Positions 37,848 to 48,176 are shown, counted from the stretch's first letter. The stretch: DNA of 64,000 bases from Sphingomonas alba (GCF_023516555.1 NZ_JAMGBD010000001.1:744001-808000), one strand, 5' to 3'. Numbers and translations are program-made. The notes: generated by a model from the letters alone, not told the origin.

Positions 37848-38692
37848 ACGCCCTCAGGCAGGTCGCCGCCGCCTGCGAAATCCTCCAGGAACGAGTGGCA
37901 TTCAGGTGCATCCCAACCCCCGGTGGCCACGAACGCGCGATTAAGGAACGCGGGCTTGCCGTAACGCAACGGTTGTCCGTCCGGACCCACGACGCGCCCG
38001 CCGGCACCGAGCAGCACTGCATGGCCGGCGGCCGTGTCCCATTCGCTGGTCGGCGACAGGCGTGGATAGAGGTCGGCACGGCCTTCGGCGACGATGCAGA
38101 ACTTCAGGCTCGATCCCACGGCTTCGTAGCCACAGCCCGGCGCCGCCTGGGCCAAATAGTCAGAAGTGTTCTGCGTGAAATGCGACTTGGAAGCGACGAC
38201 GATGATCGGGTTGGCGCAATCGCGGCACGTGATGAGCTCGCGGCCCTCCCCCTCGTCCAGCCAAGCATATTGACCCGCAATGCCGCCGTGCAGCCGCCCG
38301 GTCGCCGGAGCGAAGACGGTGCCGACCACGGGGCTTCCATCGGCCACCAAAGCGATGTTGACGGTGTAGTCGTCGCCGCCGCGCACGAATTCCTTGGTGC
38401 CGTCGAGCGGGTCGACCAGAAAGAAGGTGCCATCGTGATCTGGAATACGTCCGGCGGCGACTTCCTCTTCGGCGATGACGGGCACGCCGGGCGCCACCCG
38501 AGCCAGCGCCGCGAGGATTACCAGTTCGGCGGCACGGTCCGCCTCGGTGACCGGCGACAAATCGCCCTTCTGCTCGACGTCGAAGCCCCGCGCGACGACC
38601 TCAAGAATCGCCGCCCCCGCCTCACGCGCCGCAACGGCAATGTCGTCGAGTAAGCGCTCGTGATCCAATGAATCTTGGATTGCAGGGCCCAT
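37844..38692 (-). CDS. cysQ: 3'(2'),5'-bisphosphate nucleotidase CysQ
   Basis: 282 residues of the inositol-phosphatase-like family. Motifs: EEE near VIAEEEVAAG, DPLDGTKEFVRGGD, and SEWDTAAGHAVLLGAGG. It removes the 3' phosphate from PAP(S), a product of sulfate assimilation. The start at MGPAIQDSLDH is used because the longer option is a TTG. It lies 20 bp after the SDR gene, probably in the same transcript. Confidence 0.93.
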   Translation of the reverse strand: MGPAIQDSLDHERLLDDIAVAAREAGAAILEVVARGFDVEQKGDLSPVTEADRAAELVILAALARVAPGVPVIAEEEVAAGRIPDHDGTFFLVDPLDGTKEFVRGGDDYTVNIALVADGSPVVGTVFAPATGRLHGGIAGQYAWLDEGEGRELITCRDCANPIIVVASKSHFTQNTSDYLAQAAPGCGYEAVGSSLKFCIVAEGRADLYPRLSPTSEWDTAAGHAVLLGAGGRVVGPDGQPLRYGKPAFLNRAFVATGGWDAPECHSFLEDFAGGGDLPEGV

Positions 38693-38712
38693 CCTAACCA
38701 ACCATGGCCCGC

Positions 38713-39492
38713 TTACTTGGGCGCCATCCGAATGCCGCCGTCTAGGCGGATCGATTCCGCGTTCAGGTACGGCGTTTCGACTATGAAGGTGGCGAGGTCG
38801 CCATATTCCTCGGCCTTGCCGAGCCGCTTCGGGAACGGGACCTGCGCGCCCAAGGCGTCCTGCACGTTGGGCGGCATCATCGCCACCATCGGCGTTTTGA
38901 ACACGCCCGGGAGGATCGTGTTCACGCGGATCCCGTCGTTCATCAAATCGCGCGCGATGGGCAAGGCCATCGCCAGCACACCGCCCTTGGACGCGGAATA
39001 GGCCGCCTGGCCGATCTGGCCGTCCTCGGCCGCAACCGACGCAGTATTAATGATGCAGCCGCGTTCGCCGTCCTCCAGCGGGTCGAGATTGACCATGCCG
39101 TAAGCGGAATGCGCGATGCAGCGGAACGAGCCGATGAGGTTGATCTGAATCGCCAGCTCAAACTGGTTCATCGGGTAGAATTTCGGAGCCTTGGTTTCCT
39201 TGTCGCGGCCGACGGTCTTGGCAGCGTTGGCGACGCCGGCGCAATTCACCAGCACGCGTTCCTGCCCATGAGCCGCCCGTGCCTTTTCGAACGCCGCGGC
39301 GACCTTCTCGTCGCTGGTGACGTCGACTTCGCAGAAGACACCGCCGATCTCGGCAGCGACCTTTTCGCCCTTGTCCGCGTCGCGGTCGAAGACGGCGACC
39401 TTGGCGCCCTTGGCCGCGAGTGCCCGCGCCGTCGCCTCCCCCAGTCCCGACGCGCCGCCGGTGACGACTGCCGCAATTCCGTCGATCTTCAT
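38713..39492 (-). CDS. SDR 3-hydroxyacyl-CoA dehydrogenase (HSD17B10-like)
   Basis: 259 residues. Cofactor motif [27 protein letters not shown], catalytic Tyr-x3-Lys in [13 protein letters not shown], and a long [13 protein letters not shown]. Similar to type-2 (HSD10-like) 3-hydroxyacyl-CoA dehydrogenases, which serve isoleucine and branched fatty-acid catabolism. Downstream of mccA across a REP pair, so its transcription may be partly separate. Confidence 0.88.
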   Translation of the reverse strand: MKIDGIAAVVTGGASGLGEATARALAAKGAKVAVFDRDADKGEKVAAEIGGVFCEVDVTSDEKVAAAFEKARAAHGQERVLVNCAGVANAAKTVGRDKETKAPKFYPMNQFELAIQINLIGSFRCIAHSAYGMVNLDPLEDGERGCIINTASVAAEDGQIGQAAYSASKGGVLAMALPIARDLMNDGIRVNTILPGVFKTPMVAMMPPNVQDALGAQVPFPKRLGKAEEYGDLATFIVETPYLNAESIRLDGGIRMAPK

Positions 39493-39510
39493 GCCCTACC
39501 CTTTCCGTCA

Positions 39511-39586
39511 CCCCGGACTTGATCCGGGGTCTGCCTGTTCTTTCCACCGCTCCAAAAGGAAGGCGGATGCCGGGTCAAGCCCGGCA
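39511..39586. repeat. pair of opposed REP-like hairpins (BIME-like)
   Basis: CCCCGGA-CTTGA-TCCGGGG (39511-39529) and TGCCGGG-TCAAG-CCCGGCA (39568-39586). The two loops are reverse complements, so they are mirror-image copies of one element. They lie between mccA and the SDR, and can fold on the RNA; they may stabilise message or dampen read-through. Confidence 0.75.
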
Positions 39587-39593
39587 AGACGAA

Positions 39594-41459
39594 TCAGCTA
39601 TTCGCTTCCACCAGAGCCAGTGTCGTGCCTTCGCTGACCTGCGTACCGGCCTTCGCGGTCAATTCCGTGACGGTCCCGTCGAACGGAGCGACCAGTCCAT
39701 GCTCCATTTTCATGGCTTCAAGGGTGAGCAAACGTTGTCCTTTGGCAACCTTTTCTCCCCGCGAAACTTCGACGCTGGTGACCTTGCCCGGCATCGGCGC
39801 AATCAGCGCGCCGTCGGCGGCGGAGGCACCCACGCTGCCGCGCGCTGCCCGCTCGAACTCATAGGCCTGCCCCTCATAGAATACGACCACGCGCTCGTCG
39901 TCCCGGAAACCCGAGGCGGCCGCAATTGGCTCATCGTCGAGAAGCACGCGCCGGAATTCTCCGCCATGCCCCAGGCTCGCCGATGGCTGGCTCATCGCAT
40001 TCAGACGGAAGCCCGCGAGTCCGGCGGCCGGATCGCCCTCGTCTTCTGCCGTCGCCACCGCGGCGGCGGCACGCCAGATCGAATCATCCGGATCGGCATT
40101 GGGCACCAATTGATCGAGCTTGCGCTCGATGAACCCGGTATCGATCCGCGCATCGCCGAAATCTTCATCGAGCAATGCGTTGAAGAGGAAACCGGCATTG
40201 GTCTTCACCGGCCAGACCTCGGCCTCATCCAGGATCGACGCCAGCTCGCCAATCGCCTCCTCACGCGTGTCGCCGCGCGCCACCAGCTTGGCGATCATCG
40301 GGTCATAGAAGGGCGAAATCGCATCGCCTTCTTCGACTCCGGTCTCGATGCGGCCGTCCTCGCCCAGGTCGAAATGTTCGAGCTTGCCGACACTGGGCAG
40401 GAATCCCTTTGCAGGATCTTCCGCATACAGGCGCGCCTCGATCGCCCAGCCGTCGATGGCCAACTCGTCCTGCGCCAGCGGTAGCGTCTCGCCGCTCGCC
40501 ACACGCAGCTGCCATTCGACCAGGTCCTGCCCCGTAATCTCCTCGGTCACCGGATGCTCGACCTGAAGGCGGGTGTTCATTTCCATGAACCAGATGCGGT
40601 CGCCCTTGAGGCCTTCGCTGGCGTCAGCGATGAACTCGATGGTCCCGGCGCCTTCGTAATTGACCGCCTTGGCCGCGCGTACCGCGGCCGACGTCACCGC
40701 CTCGCGCGTTGCCTCGTCCATGCCGGGCGCCGGTGCTTCCTCGATCACTTTCTGGTGCCGCCGCTGCAGCGAGCAGTCGCGCTCGAACAGGTGGACGACA
40801 TTGCCGTGGCTGTCGCCGAACACCTGCACCTCGATATGGCGCGGCGAGAGGATGTATTTTTCGATCAGCACGCGATCGTCGCCGAAGCTCGACGCTGCCT
40901 CGCGCTTGCAGCTTTCCAGCGCGTCCTGGAAATCCTTGGAGGCATCGACCTTGCGCATGCCCTTGCCACCGCCGCCCGCGACTGCCTTGATAAGCACCGG
41001 GTAGCCGATGGCGCCGGCCTCTTTCTGCAAGCGCTTGGAATCCTGGTCCTCGCCGAGATAGCCGGGCGTCACCGGTACGCCGGCATCCGCCATCAATTTC
41101 TTGGCGGCGTCCTTCAGGCCCATGGCGCGAATGCTGTCAGGCTTCGGTCCGACCCAAACGAGGCCGGCCTTGATCACCTTTTCGGCGAAGTCGGCATTCT
41201 CGGACAGGAAGCCATAGCCCGGGTGGATGGCCTCGGCGCCCGTCTCCTTGGCCGCGGCAATGATCTTTTCGCCGCGCAAATAGCTCTCGGCCACGGCCGG
41301 AGGCCCGATATGCACCGCCTCGTCTGCCATGCGCACGTGCAGGGCCTTGGCGTCCGCATCCGAATAGACGGCGACCGTCCAGATCCCGAGCCGCCGCGCG
41401 GTTCGGATGATGCGGCAGGCGATCTCGCCCCGGTTGGCGATCAGCAGCGACTGGATCAT
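39594..41459 (-). CDS. mccA: methylcrotonyl-CoA carboxylase biotin subunit (alpha)
   Basis: 621 residues. Biotin carboxylase domain with ANRGEIACRIIRTARRLG, ATP-grasp loop GGGGKGM and MEMNTRLQVEHPVTE, then a linker and a C-terminal biotinyl domain with the biotinylated Lys in LEAMKMEHGL. It carboxylates 3-methylcrotonyl-CoA in leucine catabolism with the MccB subunit 2.1 kb upstream (acetyl/propionyl-CoA carboxylases share this form, but the pairing with isovaleryl-CoA dehydrogenase favours MCC). Overlaps the acyltransferase gene by 4 bp (ATGA). Confidence 0.9.
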   Translation of the reverse strand: MIQSLLIANRGEIACRIIRTARRLGIWTVAVYSDADAKALHVRMADEAVHIGPPAVAESYLRGEKIIAAAKETGAEAIHPGYGFLSENADFAEKVIKAGLVWVGPKPDSIRAMGLKDAAKKLMADAGVPVTPGYLGEDQDSKRLQKEAGAIGYPVLIKAVAGGGGKGMRKVDASKDFQDALESCKREAASSFGDDRVLIEKYILSPRHIEVQVFGDSHGNVVHLFERDCSLQRRHQKVIEEAPAPGMDEATREAVTSAAVRAAKAVNYEGAGTIEFIADASEGLKGDRIWFMEMNTRLQVEHPVTEEITGQDLVEWQLRVASGETLPLAQDELAIDGWAIEARLYAEDPAKGFLPSVGKLEHFDLGEDGRIETGVEEGDAISPFYDPMIAKLVARGDTREEAIGELASILDEAEVWPVKTNAGFLFNALLDEDFGDARIDTGFIERKLDQLVPNADPDDSIWRAAAAVATAEDEGDPAAGLAGFRLNAMSQPSASLGHGGEFRRVLLDDEPIAAASGFRDDERVVVFYEGQAYEFERAARGSVGASAADGALIAPMPGKVTSVEVSRGEKVAKGQRLLTLEAMKMEHGLVAPFDGTVTELTAKAGTQVSEGTTLALVEANS

Positions 41460-42091
41460 GCCAAATCGCCTAGCCGGTTCACGGCGCCGTTGGGAAGTCC
41501 GGGCCTATCCCGAACATCACGATCGATTTGCCCGAAACGCGCATTGTCCGGCTCCTGGGTTCGATAAAAGTCCGCAATTCGCCTCAAGTCCGCGGCATAA
41601 TCGCCAGTCGGCCGGATCGCCGGGCCGATCGCTGCCCTTCGCGTCCGGCGATTGATCCATGCAGGCACGACCGGCACCCCGGCGCCCATGGCGATATGGT
41701 AGAATCCCGATTTCCAGTGGCCGTCGCTGTCGCGCGTCCCTTCGGGTGCAATCACCAGCGCAAGCTCATCACGGCGCGCGAACTCGGCAACCACCTGCTC
41801 GACGTAATTCGACCGCTTTGTGCGATCCACAGGGATGCCGCCCATGTCGAACATGAAGCGCCGCATCGGCCAGCGGAACAGGCTGTGCTTACCGATGAAG
41901 CTCGGGTGGATGCCAAGCTCATCCGTGGCGCCGAGGAAAACCGCGAAGTCCCAGTTGGACGTGTGCGGGGCTCCGACCAGGATGAACTTCCTGTCCGCCG
42001 GCGGGGCACCCTCAATGTGCCATCCGCGCATCCGGTAGAGCGCGACTAAGACTGAACGGACCAGTCGCGAAGAGAGCGAAGGCGACGCCAA
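41456..42091 (-). CDS. PlsC-like lysophospholipid acyltransferase
   Basis: 211 residues. Acyltransferase motif H-x4-D in GAPHTSNWDFAVFLG and EGTR in IAPEGTRDSDGHW; also FIGKHSLFRWPMRRFM. A membrane-associated acyl transferase, with acyl-CoA or acyl-ACP as donor. Start unclear: the first available codon is a TTG without a good Shine-Dalgarno. It lies inside the mcc operon, overlapping mccA by 4 bp. Confidence 0.85.
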   Translation of the reverse strand: MASPSLSSRLVRSVLVALYRMRGWHIEGAPPADRKFILVGAPHTSNWDFAVFLGATDELGIHPSFIGKHSLFRWPMRRFMFDMGGIPVDRTKRSNYVEQVVAEFARRDELALVIAPEGTRDSDGHWKSGFYHIAMGAGVPVVPAWINRRTRRAAIGPAIRPTGDYAADLRRIADFYRTQEPDNARFGQIDRDVRDRPGLPNGAVNRLGDLA

Positions 42092-42121
42092 TCCCGGCTC
42101 AGCACCAGCTGGGAGGCTGCA

Positions 42122-43105
42122 TCATTCGGCGGCCACGCGCATCGGCTCTTCGGCTTCCAGCGGCCTGAGGCCGAGCTTCGCGAACATCGCCGCGTCCCTG
42201 CCGCCGCCCGCATTCGGCGTCGTCAACAACTTCTCGCCGGTAAAGATGCTGTTTGCTCCCGCGAGGAAGCAAAGTGCTTGCGTCGATTCACCCATGCTCT
42301 CGCGGCCCGCTGAAAGGCGCACCATCGATTGCGGCATGGTGATGCGCGCGACCGCGACGGTGCGGACGAACTCGATGTCGTCGATCGGACGCTCCTCGCC
42401 CCACATGTCGCCGAGCACCGTGCCTTTGACCGGCACCAGCGCATTGATCGGAACGCTTTCCGGATGACGCGGCAGCGTTGCCAGCGCATGGATGAAGCCG
42501 ACCCGGTCCTCGCGGCGCTCGCCCATGCCGACGATCCCGCCGCAGCACACCGCCATCCCCGCGTTGCGCACCTCTTCCAGCGTGTCGAGCCGGTCCTGGA
42601 ATGTGCGCGTCGTGATGATATCGCCGTAATGCTCGGGCGAGGTGTCGATATTGTGATTGTAATAGTCGAGGCCGGCCGCGCTCAGCGCCTTTGCCTGGCT
42701 CGCGGTCAGCATGCCGAGCGTCATGCAGGTTTCGAGGCCCAATCCCTTCACTTCGCGCACCATGTCGCAAACCGCATCAACGTCGCGATCGCGAAGCTCG
42801 CGCCACGCCGCGCCCATGCAGAAGCGTTGCGATCCGGACGCCTTCGCCTCTCGTGCCGAGGCGATGACCGCATCCACGTCCATCAGCTTCTCGGCCTTGA
42901 GCCCGGTGTGGGCATGAGATGACTGCGAGCAATAGCCGCAATCCTCCGGGCAGCCGCCGGTCTTGATCGACAGCAAAGTGCAAAGCTGGACCTCGCCCGC
43001 TGGATGGTTGGCGCGATGCACCTCCGCCGCGCGGAATACGAGCTCCGTGAACGGCAGCTCGAAAAGCTCGGCGACCTCGTCGCGGGTCCAGTCGTTGCGG
43101 TTCAT
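42122..43105 (-). CDS. bioB: biotin synthase
   Basis: 327 residues, a radical-SAM enzyme with the CxxxCxxC cluster in [13 protein letters not shown], the [2Fe-2S] ligands on CMGAAWREL and MTLGMLT-type segments, and GYYNHNID. It inserts sulfur into dethiobiotin. Start ATG overlaps the preceding gene's stop codon (ATGA). It lies between the two subunits of a biotin-dependent carboxylase, away from other bio genes. Confidence 0.95.
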   Translation of the reverse strand: MNRNDWTRDEVAELFELPFTELVFRAAEVHRANHPAGEVQLCTLLSIKTGGCPEDCGYCSQSSHAHTGLKAEKLMDVDAVIASAREAKASGSQRFCMGAAWRELRDRDVDAVCDMVREVKGLGLETCMTLGMLTASQAKALSAAGLDYYNHNIDTSPEHYGDIITTRTFQDRLDTLEEVRNAGMAVCCGGIVGMGERREDRVGFIHALATLPRHPESVPINALVPVKGTVLGDMWGEERPIDDIEFVRTVAVARITMPQSMVRLSAGRESMGESTQALCFLAGANSIFTGEKLLTTPNAGGGRDAAMFAKLGLRPLEAEEPMRVAAE

Positions 43106-43575
43106 TGTGCCGGGCAATCCGTCGTCCGAGACGAGAAAGTCAGGTTCATCACCTTCCATGCGCCATTGTCGCGGACCAGGTCGAAGTGATCGACGCCGCA
43201 ATTGCTGACTTTGCCGCCCACACGGACGACGAACGGTGCCCAGACCATGGCGATGTCGCCGTCTATCTCGACCGCCGGATCGCTGATGCTCTCCTGGAAC
43301 CGAGTTGTCGGCGTCACGTGGGTCGCGAACTCTGTCCAATTCATCTGGCGAAGGCCGCTGGTCGTGGCGCGCGTTCCCGTTGCTGTCACCCGACCCTCCG
43401 GATGAATCAGGCGAAGCATCGCCGCTGAATCCCCGGCTTCGAAGGTAGCGAACAGCTGCTGGATTGGCGTCAGGATATTCGCCGTTTCAAAGTCGGGCGC
43501 AGGAATCGGCTGCGCCGGGGGCAAACGGGTCGTGTCGGCCTGGGCCGCGAGAAGTAGGGACAAGATCATGAGCAT
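43102..43575 (-). CDS. secreted NTF2/SnoaL-like protein
   Basis: 157 residues with an N-terminal hydrophobic segment ([11 protein letters not shown]) acting as a signal peptide, then a SnoaL/NTF2-like cone fold: [20 protein letters not shown], and [17 protein letters not shown]. No catalytic residues identifiable. Coupled between mccB (TAATG overlap) and bioB (ATGA overlap), which is odd for a periplasmic protein and suggests conserved, tight coregulation. Confidence 0.8.
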   Translation of the reverse strand: MLMILSLLLAAQADTTRLPPAQPIPAPDFETANILTPIQQLFATFEAGDSAAMLRLIHPEGRVTATGTRATTSGLRQMNWTEFATHVTPTTRFQESISDPAVEIDGDIAMVWAPFVVRVGGKVSNCGVDHFDLVRDNGAWKVMNLTFSSRTTDCPAQ

Positions 43576-45176
43576 TACATCCTGAAGACGCCGAACTGCG
43601 GCCGGTCGGGGATCGGCGCATTCAGCGTTGCGGCGAAGGCGAGGCCCAGCACGTCGCGTGTCTGGGCGGGGTCGATAATCCCGTCGTCCCACAGCCGCGC
43701 GGTCGCGTGCCAGGGATTGCCCTGCGCTTCGTAATCGTCGCGGATCGGCTGCTTGAAGGCCTCGGCCTGTTCGGGCGTCCACTTGTCGGCGTCGCGGTGG
43801 ACGGTCGCCAAGACGCTTGCCGCTTGCTCGCCCCCCATCACCGAAATGCGGCTGTTCGGCCATGTGAAAAGGAAGCGTGGGCTGTAGGCCCGGCCGCACA
43901 TGCCGTAATTGCCGGCGCCGAAGCTGCCTCCGATCAGCACCGTAACCTTGGGCACCGTCGCCGTCGCCACTGCCGTCACCAGCTTGGCGCCGTGCTTGGC
44001 GATGCCCTCGGCCTCATATTTGCCGCCGACCATGAAGCCGCTGATATTCTGCAGGAACAGCAAGGGGATGCGCCGCTGGCAGGCCAGTTCGATGAAGTGC
44101 GCGCCCTTGACCGCGCTCTCGCTGAACAGGACGCCGTTATTGGCGAGGATCGCCACCGGCATGCCCCAGATATGCGCGAAACCGCAGACCAGGGTGCTGC
44201 CGTAAAGCGCCTTGAACTCATGGAATTCGCTGCCGTCGACGATGCGTGCGATGACCTCATGCACATCATATGGCGCGCGCACGTCGTCCGGAATGACGCC
44301 GTATAATTCTTCGGGATCGTATGCGGGCGGCCGCGGTTCGCGCAGCTCGACATCTGCGCCAACTTCCGCGCCGAGATGCGACACGATGTCGCGGACGATG
44401 GTCAGTGCATGCTCGTCATTCTCGGCCAAATGGTCGACGACACCCGACTTGCGCGCATGGAGGTCGCCGCCGCCCAGATCCTCGGCAGAAATCTCCTCGC
44501 CCGTGGCCGCCTTCACCAGCGGCGGGCCCGCAAGGAAGATCGTGCCCTGGTTGCGAACGATGACGCTCTCGTCGCTCATCGCCGGAACGTAAGCGCCACC
44601 GGCGGTGCAGCTCCCCATGACGCAGGCGATCTGGGCGATCCCTTTCGAGCTCATCTGCGCCTGGTTGAAGAAAATGCGGCCGAAATGCTCGCGGTCGGGG
44701 AAGACCTCCGCCTGGTGCGGCAGGTTCGCACCGCCGCTATCGACCAGGTAGACGCACGGAAGCCGGTTCTGCTCGGCAATCTCCTGCGCGCGGAGGTGCT
44801 TCTTGACCGTCATCGGATAGTAAGTGCCGCCCTTCACCGTCGCGTCATTGGCGACGATCATCACCTGGCGGCCGGCAACGCGCCCGACACCGGCGATCAT
44901 GCCCGCGCCAGGCACTTCGCCCTCGTACATGTCGCATGCAGTCAGCTGGCCGATTTCGAGGAACGGCGAGCCCGGATCGAGCAACCGCTCCACCCGTTCG
45001 CGCGGAAGCAGCTTGCCGCGTTCGACGTGGCGCGCGCGATGTTTTTCCGGTCCGCCTTTGGCCGCTTCGGCGACATCGCCGCGCAATCGCTCGGCGAGCG
45101 CGCGATTATGATCGTAACGCGCGCGGAACTCTTCGCTGTCCGGGGAGATTTTACTGTCGATTCGCGGAGCGCTCAT
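43575..45176 (-). CDS. mccB: methylcrotonyl-CoA carboxylase carboxyltransferase (beta)
   Basis: 533 residues of the acyl-CoA carboxyltransferase family, with N- and C-terminal crotonase-like folds: [36 protein letters not shown] and [15 protein letters not shown]. It accepts the carboxyl from MccA biotin and moves it to 3-methylcrotonyl-CoA. First gene of the leftward operon; AAGGGC lies upstream of the start. Divergent from the M13 metallopeptidase. Confidence 0.92.
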   Translation of the reverse strand: MSAPRIDSKISPDSEEFRARYDHNRALAERLRGDVAEAAKGGPEKHRARHVERGKLLPRERVERLLDPGSPFLEIGQLTACDMYEGEVPGAGMIAGVGRVAGRQVMIVANDATVKGGTYYPMTVKKHLRAQEIAEQNRLPCVYLVDSGGANLPHQAEVFPDREHFGRIFFNQAQMSSKGIAQIACVMGSCTAGGAYVPAMSDESVIVRNQGTIFLAGPPLVKAATGEEISAEDLGGGDLHARKSGVVDHLAENDEHALTIVRDIVSHLGAEVGADVELREPRPPAYDPEELYGVIPDDVRAPYDVHEVIARIVDGSEFHEFKALYGSTLVCGFAHIWGMPVAILANNGVLFSESAVKGAHFIELACQRRIPLLFLQNISGFMVGGKYEAEGIAKHGAKLVTAVATATVPKVTVLIGGSFGAGNYGMCGRAYSPRFLFTWPNSRISVMGGEQAASVLATVHRDADKWTPEQAEAFKQPIRDDYEAQGNPWHATARLWDDGIIDPAQTRDVLGLAFAATLNAPIPDRPQFGVFRM

Positions 45177-45263
45177 GCCCTTCAGCCACCCGTTGGTCGA
45201 AATCTACTCCCGACCGCCTAGCCGCTCGCTAGGGGCATTGCAAAGCAGTGAAAGGCTCAATCG

Positions 45264-47345
45264 ATGAAACGTCCATCCCTTCTCGTCTTCGCTTCCGCGC
45301 TTGCGCTCACCGTCGGCGTCTCCGCCTGCCAGAAGGCCGGCCAGGAACAGACCGCCGAAGCCGCTAAGGGTACGGAGCTTGGCATCACCAAGGCATCGAT
45401 GGACACCAGCGTAAAGCCGGGCGACGATTTCTACGCTTATGCCAATGGAGCCTGGATGAAGTCGGCGGAGATCCCGGCCGACCGCTCCAGCATCGGCAGC
45501 CACCTCGTCGCCGACCAGCAGACCGAGAAGAACCTCAACGAGCTGATCGCCGGCCTGCAGAACTCGAACCCCGATATCAATAGTGACGCCGGCCGGGTGA
45601 AGGCGGTCTACAACAGCTTCCTCGACACCGCGACGATCGACAAGCAGGGCATGCAGCCGATCCAGGCCGACCTGCAGCGCATCGCAGCCATTCAGGACAA
45701 GACCCAGCTTGCAACCGCCATCGGCGCCAATGTCCGCGCCGACGTCGACCCGCTCAACGCCACCGACATGTCGACCGAAAACCTGTTCGGCGTCTTCGTC
45801 AGCCAGGCGCTCGCCCAGCGCGAGGTCGTGCCTTACATCATGCAGGGCGGCCTCGGCATGCCGGAGCGCGAATATTACCTCTCGGGTGACGCCGACATGA
45901 AGGCGCACCAGGCGGCCTATCGCAAATATGTCGCCGACGTGCTGACCGCCGCGGGCATTCCCGACGCCGCCGCCAAGGCCCAAAACATCTGGAATCTCGA
46001 ACTCAAGATCGCGCAGGCGCAGGCCACCCGCGAAGAGCGCGACGATTGGTCCAAGGCGACGCAAATCTGGAGCCAGGACGATTTCGCCAAGAAGGCGCCG
46101 GGTCTCGACTGGAAAGCCTTCTTCGCCGCCGCGCAGCTCGGCAACCAACAGAAGTTCGAGGCCTTCGACGCCGGCGCCATTCCCAAGCTCGCGGCGCTGG
46201 TCGGGTCGGAACCGCTCGACAGCTGGAAAGACTGGCTGACCTTCCACCAGATCAACCAGAACACCGCCGTCCTGCCGACCAAGCTCGACCAATTGAGCTT
46301 CGCCTTCAATGGCCAGGAACTGACCGGCGCCGAACAGCCGCGGCCGCGCGACAAGCGCGCCATCGGCTTCGTCAACGCCAATGTCGGCGACGCGCTCGGC
46401 AAGCTCTACACCGACAAATATTTCCCGGCCTCGGCCAAGGCCGCGATCCAGGAGATGGTGAAGAACATCAAGGACGCCTTCGTCCGCCGCATCGACACTT
46501 TGGCCTGGATGGCGCCGTCGACCAAGGAGGAAGCCAAGAAGAAGGTCGCGTCGATGACCGTCGGCGTCGGCTACCCCGACAAGTGGACCGACTATTCGTC
46601 TCTCAACGTCGCCGCCGACACCGCCTATGCCAACAAGCAGGCGGCGGAGAAGCTGCGCTACACGCAGCAGCTCGCCAAGATCGGCAAGCCGCTCGACACC
46701 GGCGAATGGTGGATGAACGCGCAGCTGGTCAACGCCGTCAACCTGCCGGTGCAGAACGGCCTCAACTTCCCGGCCGCCATCCTGCAGCCGCCCTTCTATG
46801 ACCCGAAGGCGGAAGCCGCGTTCAACTATGGCGCGATCGGCGCGGTCATCGGCCACGAGATCAGCCACAGCTTCGACGATGCCGGTGCCCAGTTCGATTC
46901 CACCGGCCTGATGCGCAACTGGTGGACTCCGCAGGACTTCACGACGTTCCGGCAGCACAGCAAGGCGCTGTCGGACCAGTTCGACACCTACGAGCCCTAC
47001 CCGGGCCTGCACGTGAAGGGCATGCTGACGCTGGGCGAGAACATCGCCGACGTCGCCGGCCTGCAGGCTGCCTATGACGCCTATCACGCCTCATTGGGCG
47101 GCAAGGAAGGCCCGACGATCGACGGCTTCACTGCCGACCAACGCTTCTTCCTCGCTTATGCGCAGTCCTGGGCGACGAAGATGCGCGAAGCCGCCATGCG
47201 CCAGCGCATCGCCACCGACGGCCACGCCCCGGGCCAGTATCGCGCCCTCACGGTCCGCAACATCGACGCCTGGTACAAGGCCTTCAACGTCCAGCCGGGC
47301 GAGAAGCTGTACCTGGCACCCGAGAAGAGGGTTCCGATCTACTAA
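45264..47345 (+). CDS. M13 family (neprilysin/PepO-like) zinc metallopeptidase lipoprotein
   Basis: 693 residues with a lipoprotein signal (lipobox VSAC). Zinc site HEISH in VIGHEISHSFDDAGAQ, followed by the third ligand Glu in GENIADVAGLQAAYD. The N-terminal half is the all-helical M13 lid. It degrades peptides up to a few kDa at the envelope. Similar proteins occur in many sphingomonads. It ends with a strong hairpin. Confidence 0.92.
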   Translation: MKRPSLLVFASALALTVGVSACQKAGQEQTAEAAKGTELGITKASMDTSVKPGDDFYAYANGAWMKSAEIPADRSSIGSHLVADQQTEKNLNELIAGLQNSNPDINSDAGRVKAVYNSFLDTATIDKQGMQPIQADLQRIAAIQDKTQLATAIGANVRADVDPLNATDMSTENLFGVFVSQALAQREVVPYIMQGGLGMPEREYYLSGDADMKAHQAAYRKYVADVLTAAGIPDAAAKAQNIWNLELKIAQAQATREERDDWSKATQIWSQDDFAKKAPGLDWKAFFAAAQLGNQQKFEAFDAGAIPKLAALVGSEPLDSWKDWLTFHQINQNTAVLPTKLDQLSFAFNGQELTGAEQPRPRDKRAIGFVNANVGDALGKLYTDKYFPASAKAAIQEMVKNIKDAFVRRIDTLAWMAPSTKEEAKKKVASMTVGVGYPDKWTDYSSLNVAADTAYANKQAAEKLRYTQQLAKIGKPLDTGEWWMNAQLVNAVNLPVQNGLNFPAAILQPPFYDPKAEAAFNYGAIGAVIGHEISHSFDDAGAQFDSTGLMRNWWTPQDFTTFRQHSKALSDQFDTYEPYPGLHVKGMLTLGENIADVAGLQAAYDAYHASLGGKEGPTIDGFTADQRFFLAYAQSWATKMREAAMRQRIATDGHAPGQYRALTVRNIDAWYKAFNVQPGEKLYLAPEKRVPIY

Positions 47346-47359
47346 GCATAAGCCGCCAA

Positions 47360-47399
47360 GCCTAGCGACGCCGGCGCGAAAGCGCCGCCGGAGCTAGGC
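47360..47399 (+). terminator. GAAA-loop hairpin after the M13 peptidase
   Basis: Outer pairing GCCTAGC with GCTAGGC, inner GGCGC-GAAA-GCGCC, with two short mismatch bulges. It is 14 bp after the stop codon. No U-tract, so termination is likely but not typical. Confidence 0.6.
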
Positions 47400-47476
47400 G
47401 AGAGACGGCGCATGCCGGCCGACCGGCGCAAAGCGACCGGATCGACGTCACGGGATTCACTCCCGTGACGGCCTCG

Positions 47477-47516
47477 GCGCTAATGTCTGCTTTCGACCCA
47501 AAGCGGACGCTAGTGC
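47477..47516 (+). repeat. dispersed palindrome, copy 4
   Basis: A 40-bp near-palindrome: GCGCTAATGTCTGC and GCGGACGCTAGTGC pair at 10 of 14 positions, the rest as G-T-compatible changes, around TTTCGACCCAAA. It overlaps the end of the next gene, whose TAG stop is inside the repeat. Confidence 0.8.
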
Positions 47517-48118
47517 AGCCAGCGAAGCAAACTCGGTCCGGCACCAGTGGTGAAGTCGAGGGTCAACAAAAGTAGACTCACCAAGACTATCAGATTGGCC
47601 CTATTTCCTGCCGCCAAGATTCCGGCGGCCTGCAGGAAATAGTAAAAACCTAATTCGATATAGTCGTACCGGTGGAATCCCGGGATTGCGAAGGAGCCGA
47701 CCAGCCAGCTGCGACCCATAAAGGTCGTGATATTGGACGCGAAAATTAGGCTGAAAATTAGACCTTTTTGCCGGAAGAAGTGGTGGTCTAGGTCGCTCCC
47801 GCGATCAGCCTCTTCCGGAAAGACCCAGCTGGCCGCCACGTAATAAAGTCCAGTAACAAGCAGGCCCGAGGCAAGCGTCAGCGGCGTGACCGCGATCCTG
47901 TCTTGCAGGGTCCATGCCACAAGCCAGAAGCTCGTAATGTCTAACATCAGGAATATTGCGAGCAGCGGTGTGAGAAACCCCAGCCGATGCCCGTCGTGAT
48001 TTTGACGGACCGCGTTGTGCCGCAGCCCGATGGACCTTGCCAAGCCCGTCAGGACCTCTGTCAACGCTAGCGCGAGCACTACTGCATATAACGAAAAAAC
48101 CCAGTTGAGCCTGTCCAT
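47510..48118 (-). CDS. hypothetical multi-spanning membrane protein
   Basis: 202 residues with about six hydrophobic helices (for example VFSLYAVVLALALTEVLTGL and LGFLTPLLAIFLMLDI). No recognised domain; similar small proteins recur in sphingomonads. GC content is lower than the core genes. Its stop codon lies in a repeat copy and other copies sit directly upstream, so it is probably part of a recently acquired patch. Confidence 0.65.
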   Translation of the reverse strand: MDRLNWVFSLYAVVLALALTEVLTGLARSIGLRHNAVRQNHDGHRLGFLTPLLAIFLMLDITSFWLVAWTLQDRIAVTPLTLASGLLVTGLYYVAASWVFPEEADRGSDLDHHFFRQKGLIFSLIFASNITTFMGRSWLVGSFAIPGFHRYDYIELGFYYFLQAAGILAAGNRANLIVLVSLLLLTLDFTTGAGPSLLRWLH

Positions 48119-48176
48119 CGTTGCGCAACACTAACGAATGCACACGCAGAGTCATAGCCTACGCAGCCCTGGGCAG

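Noticed and set aside
45204-47087. 627-codon open reading antisense to the M13 peptidase
   Set aside because: Shadow of a well-supported lipoprotein peptidase gene.
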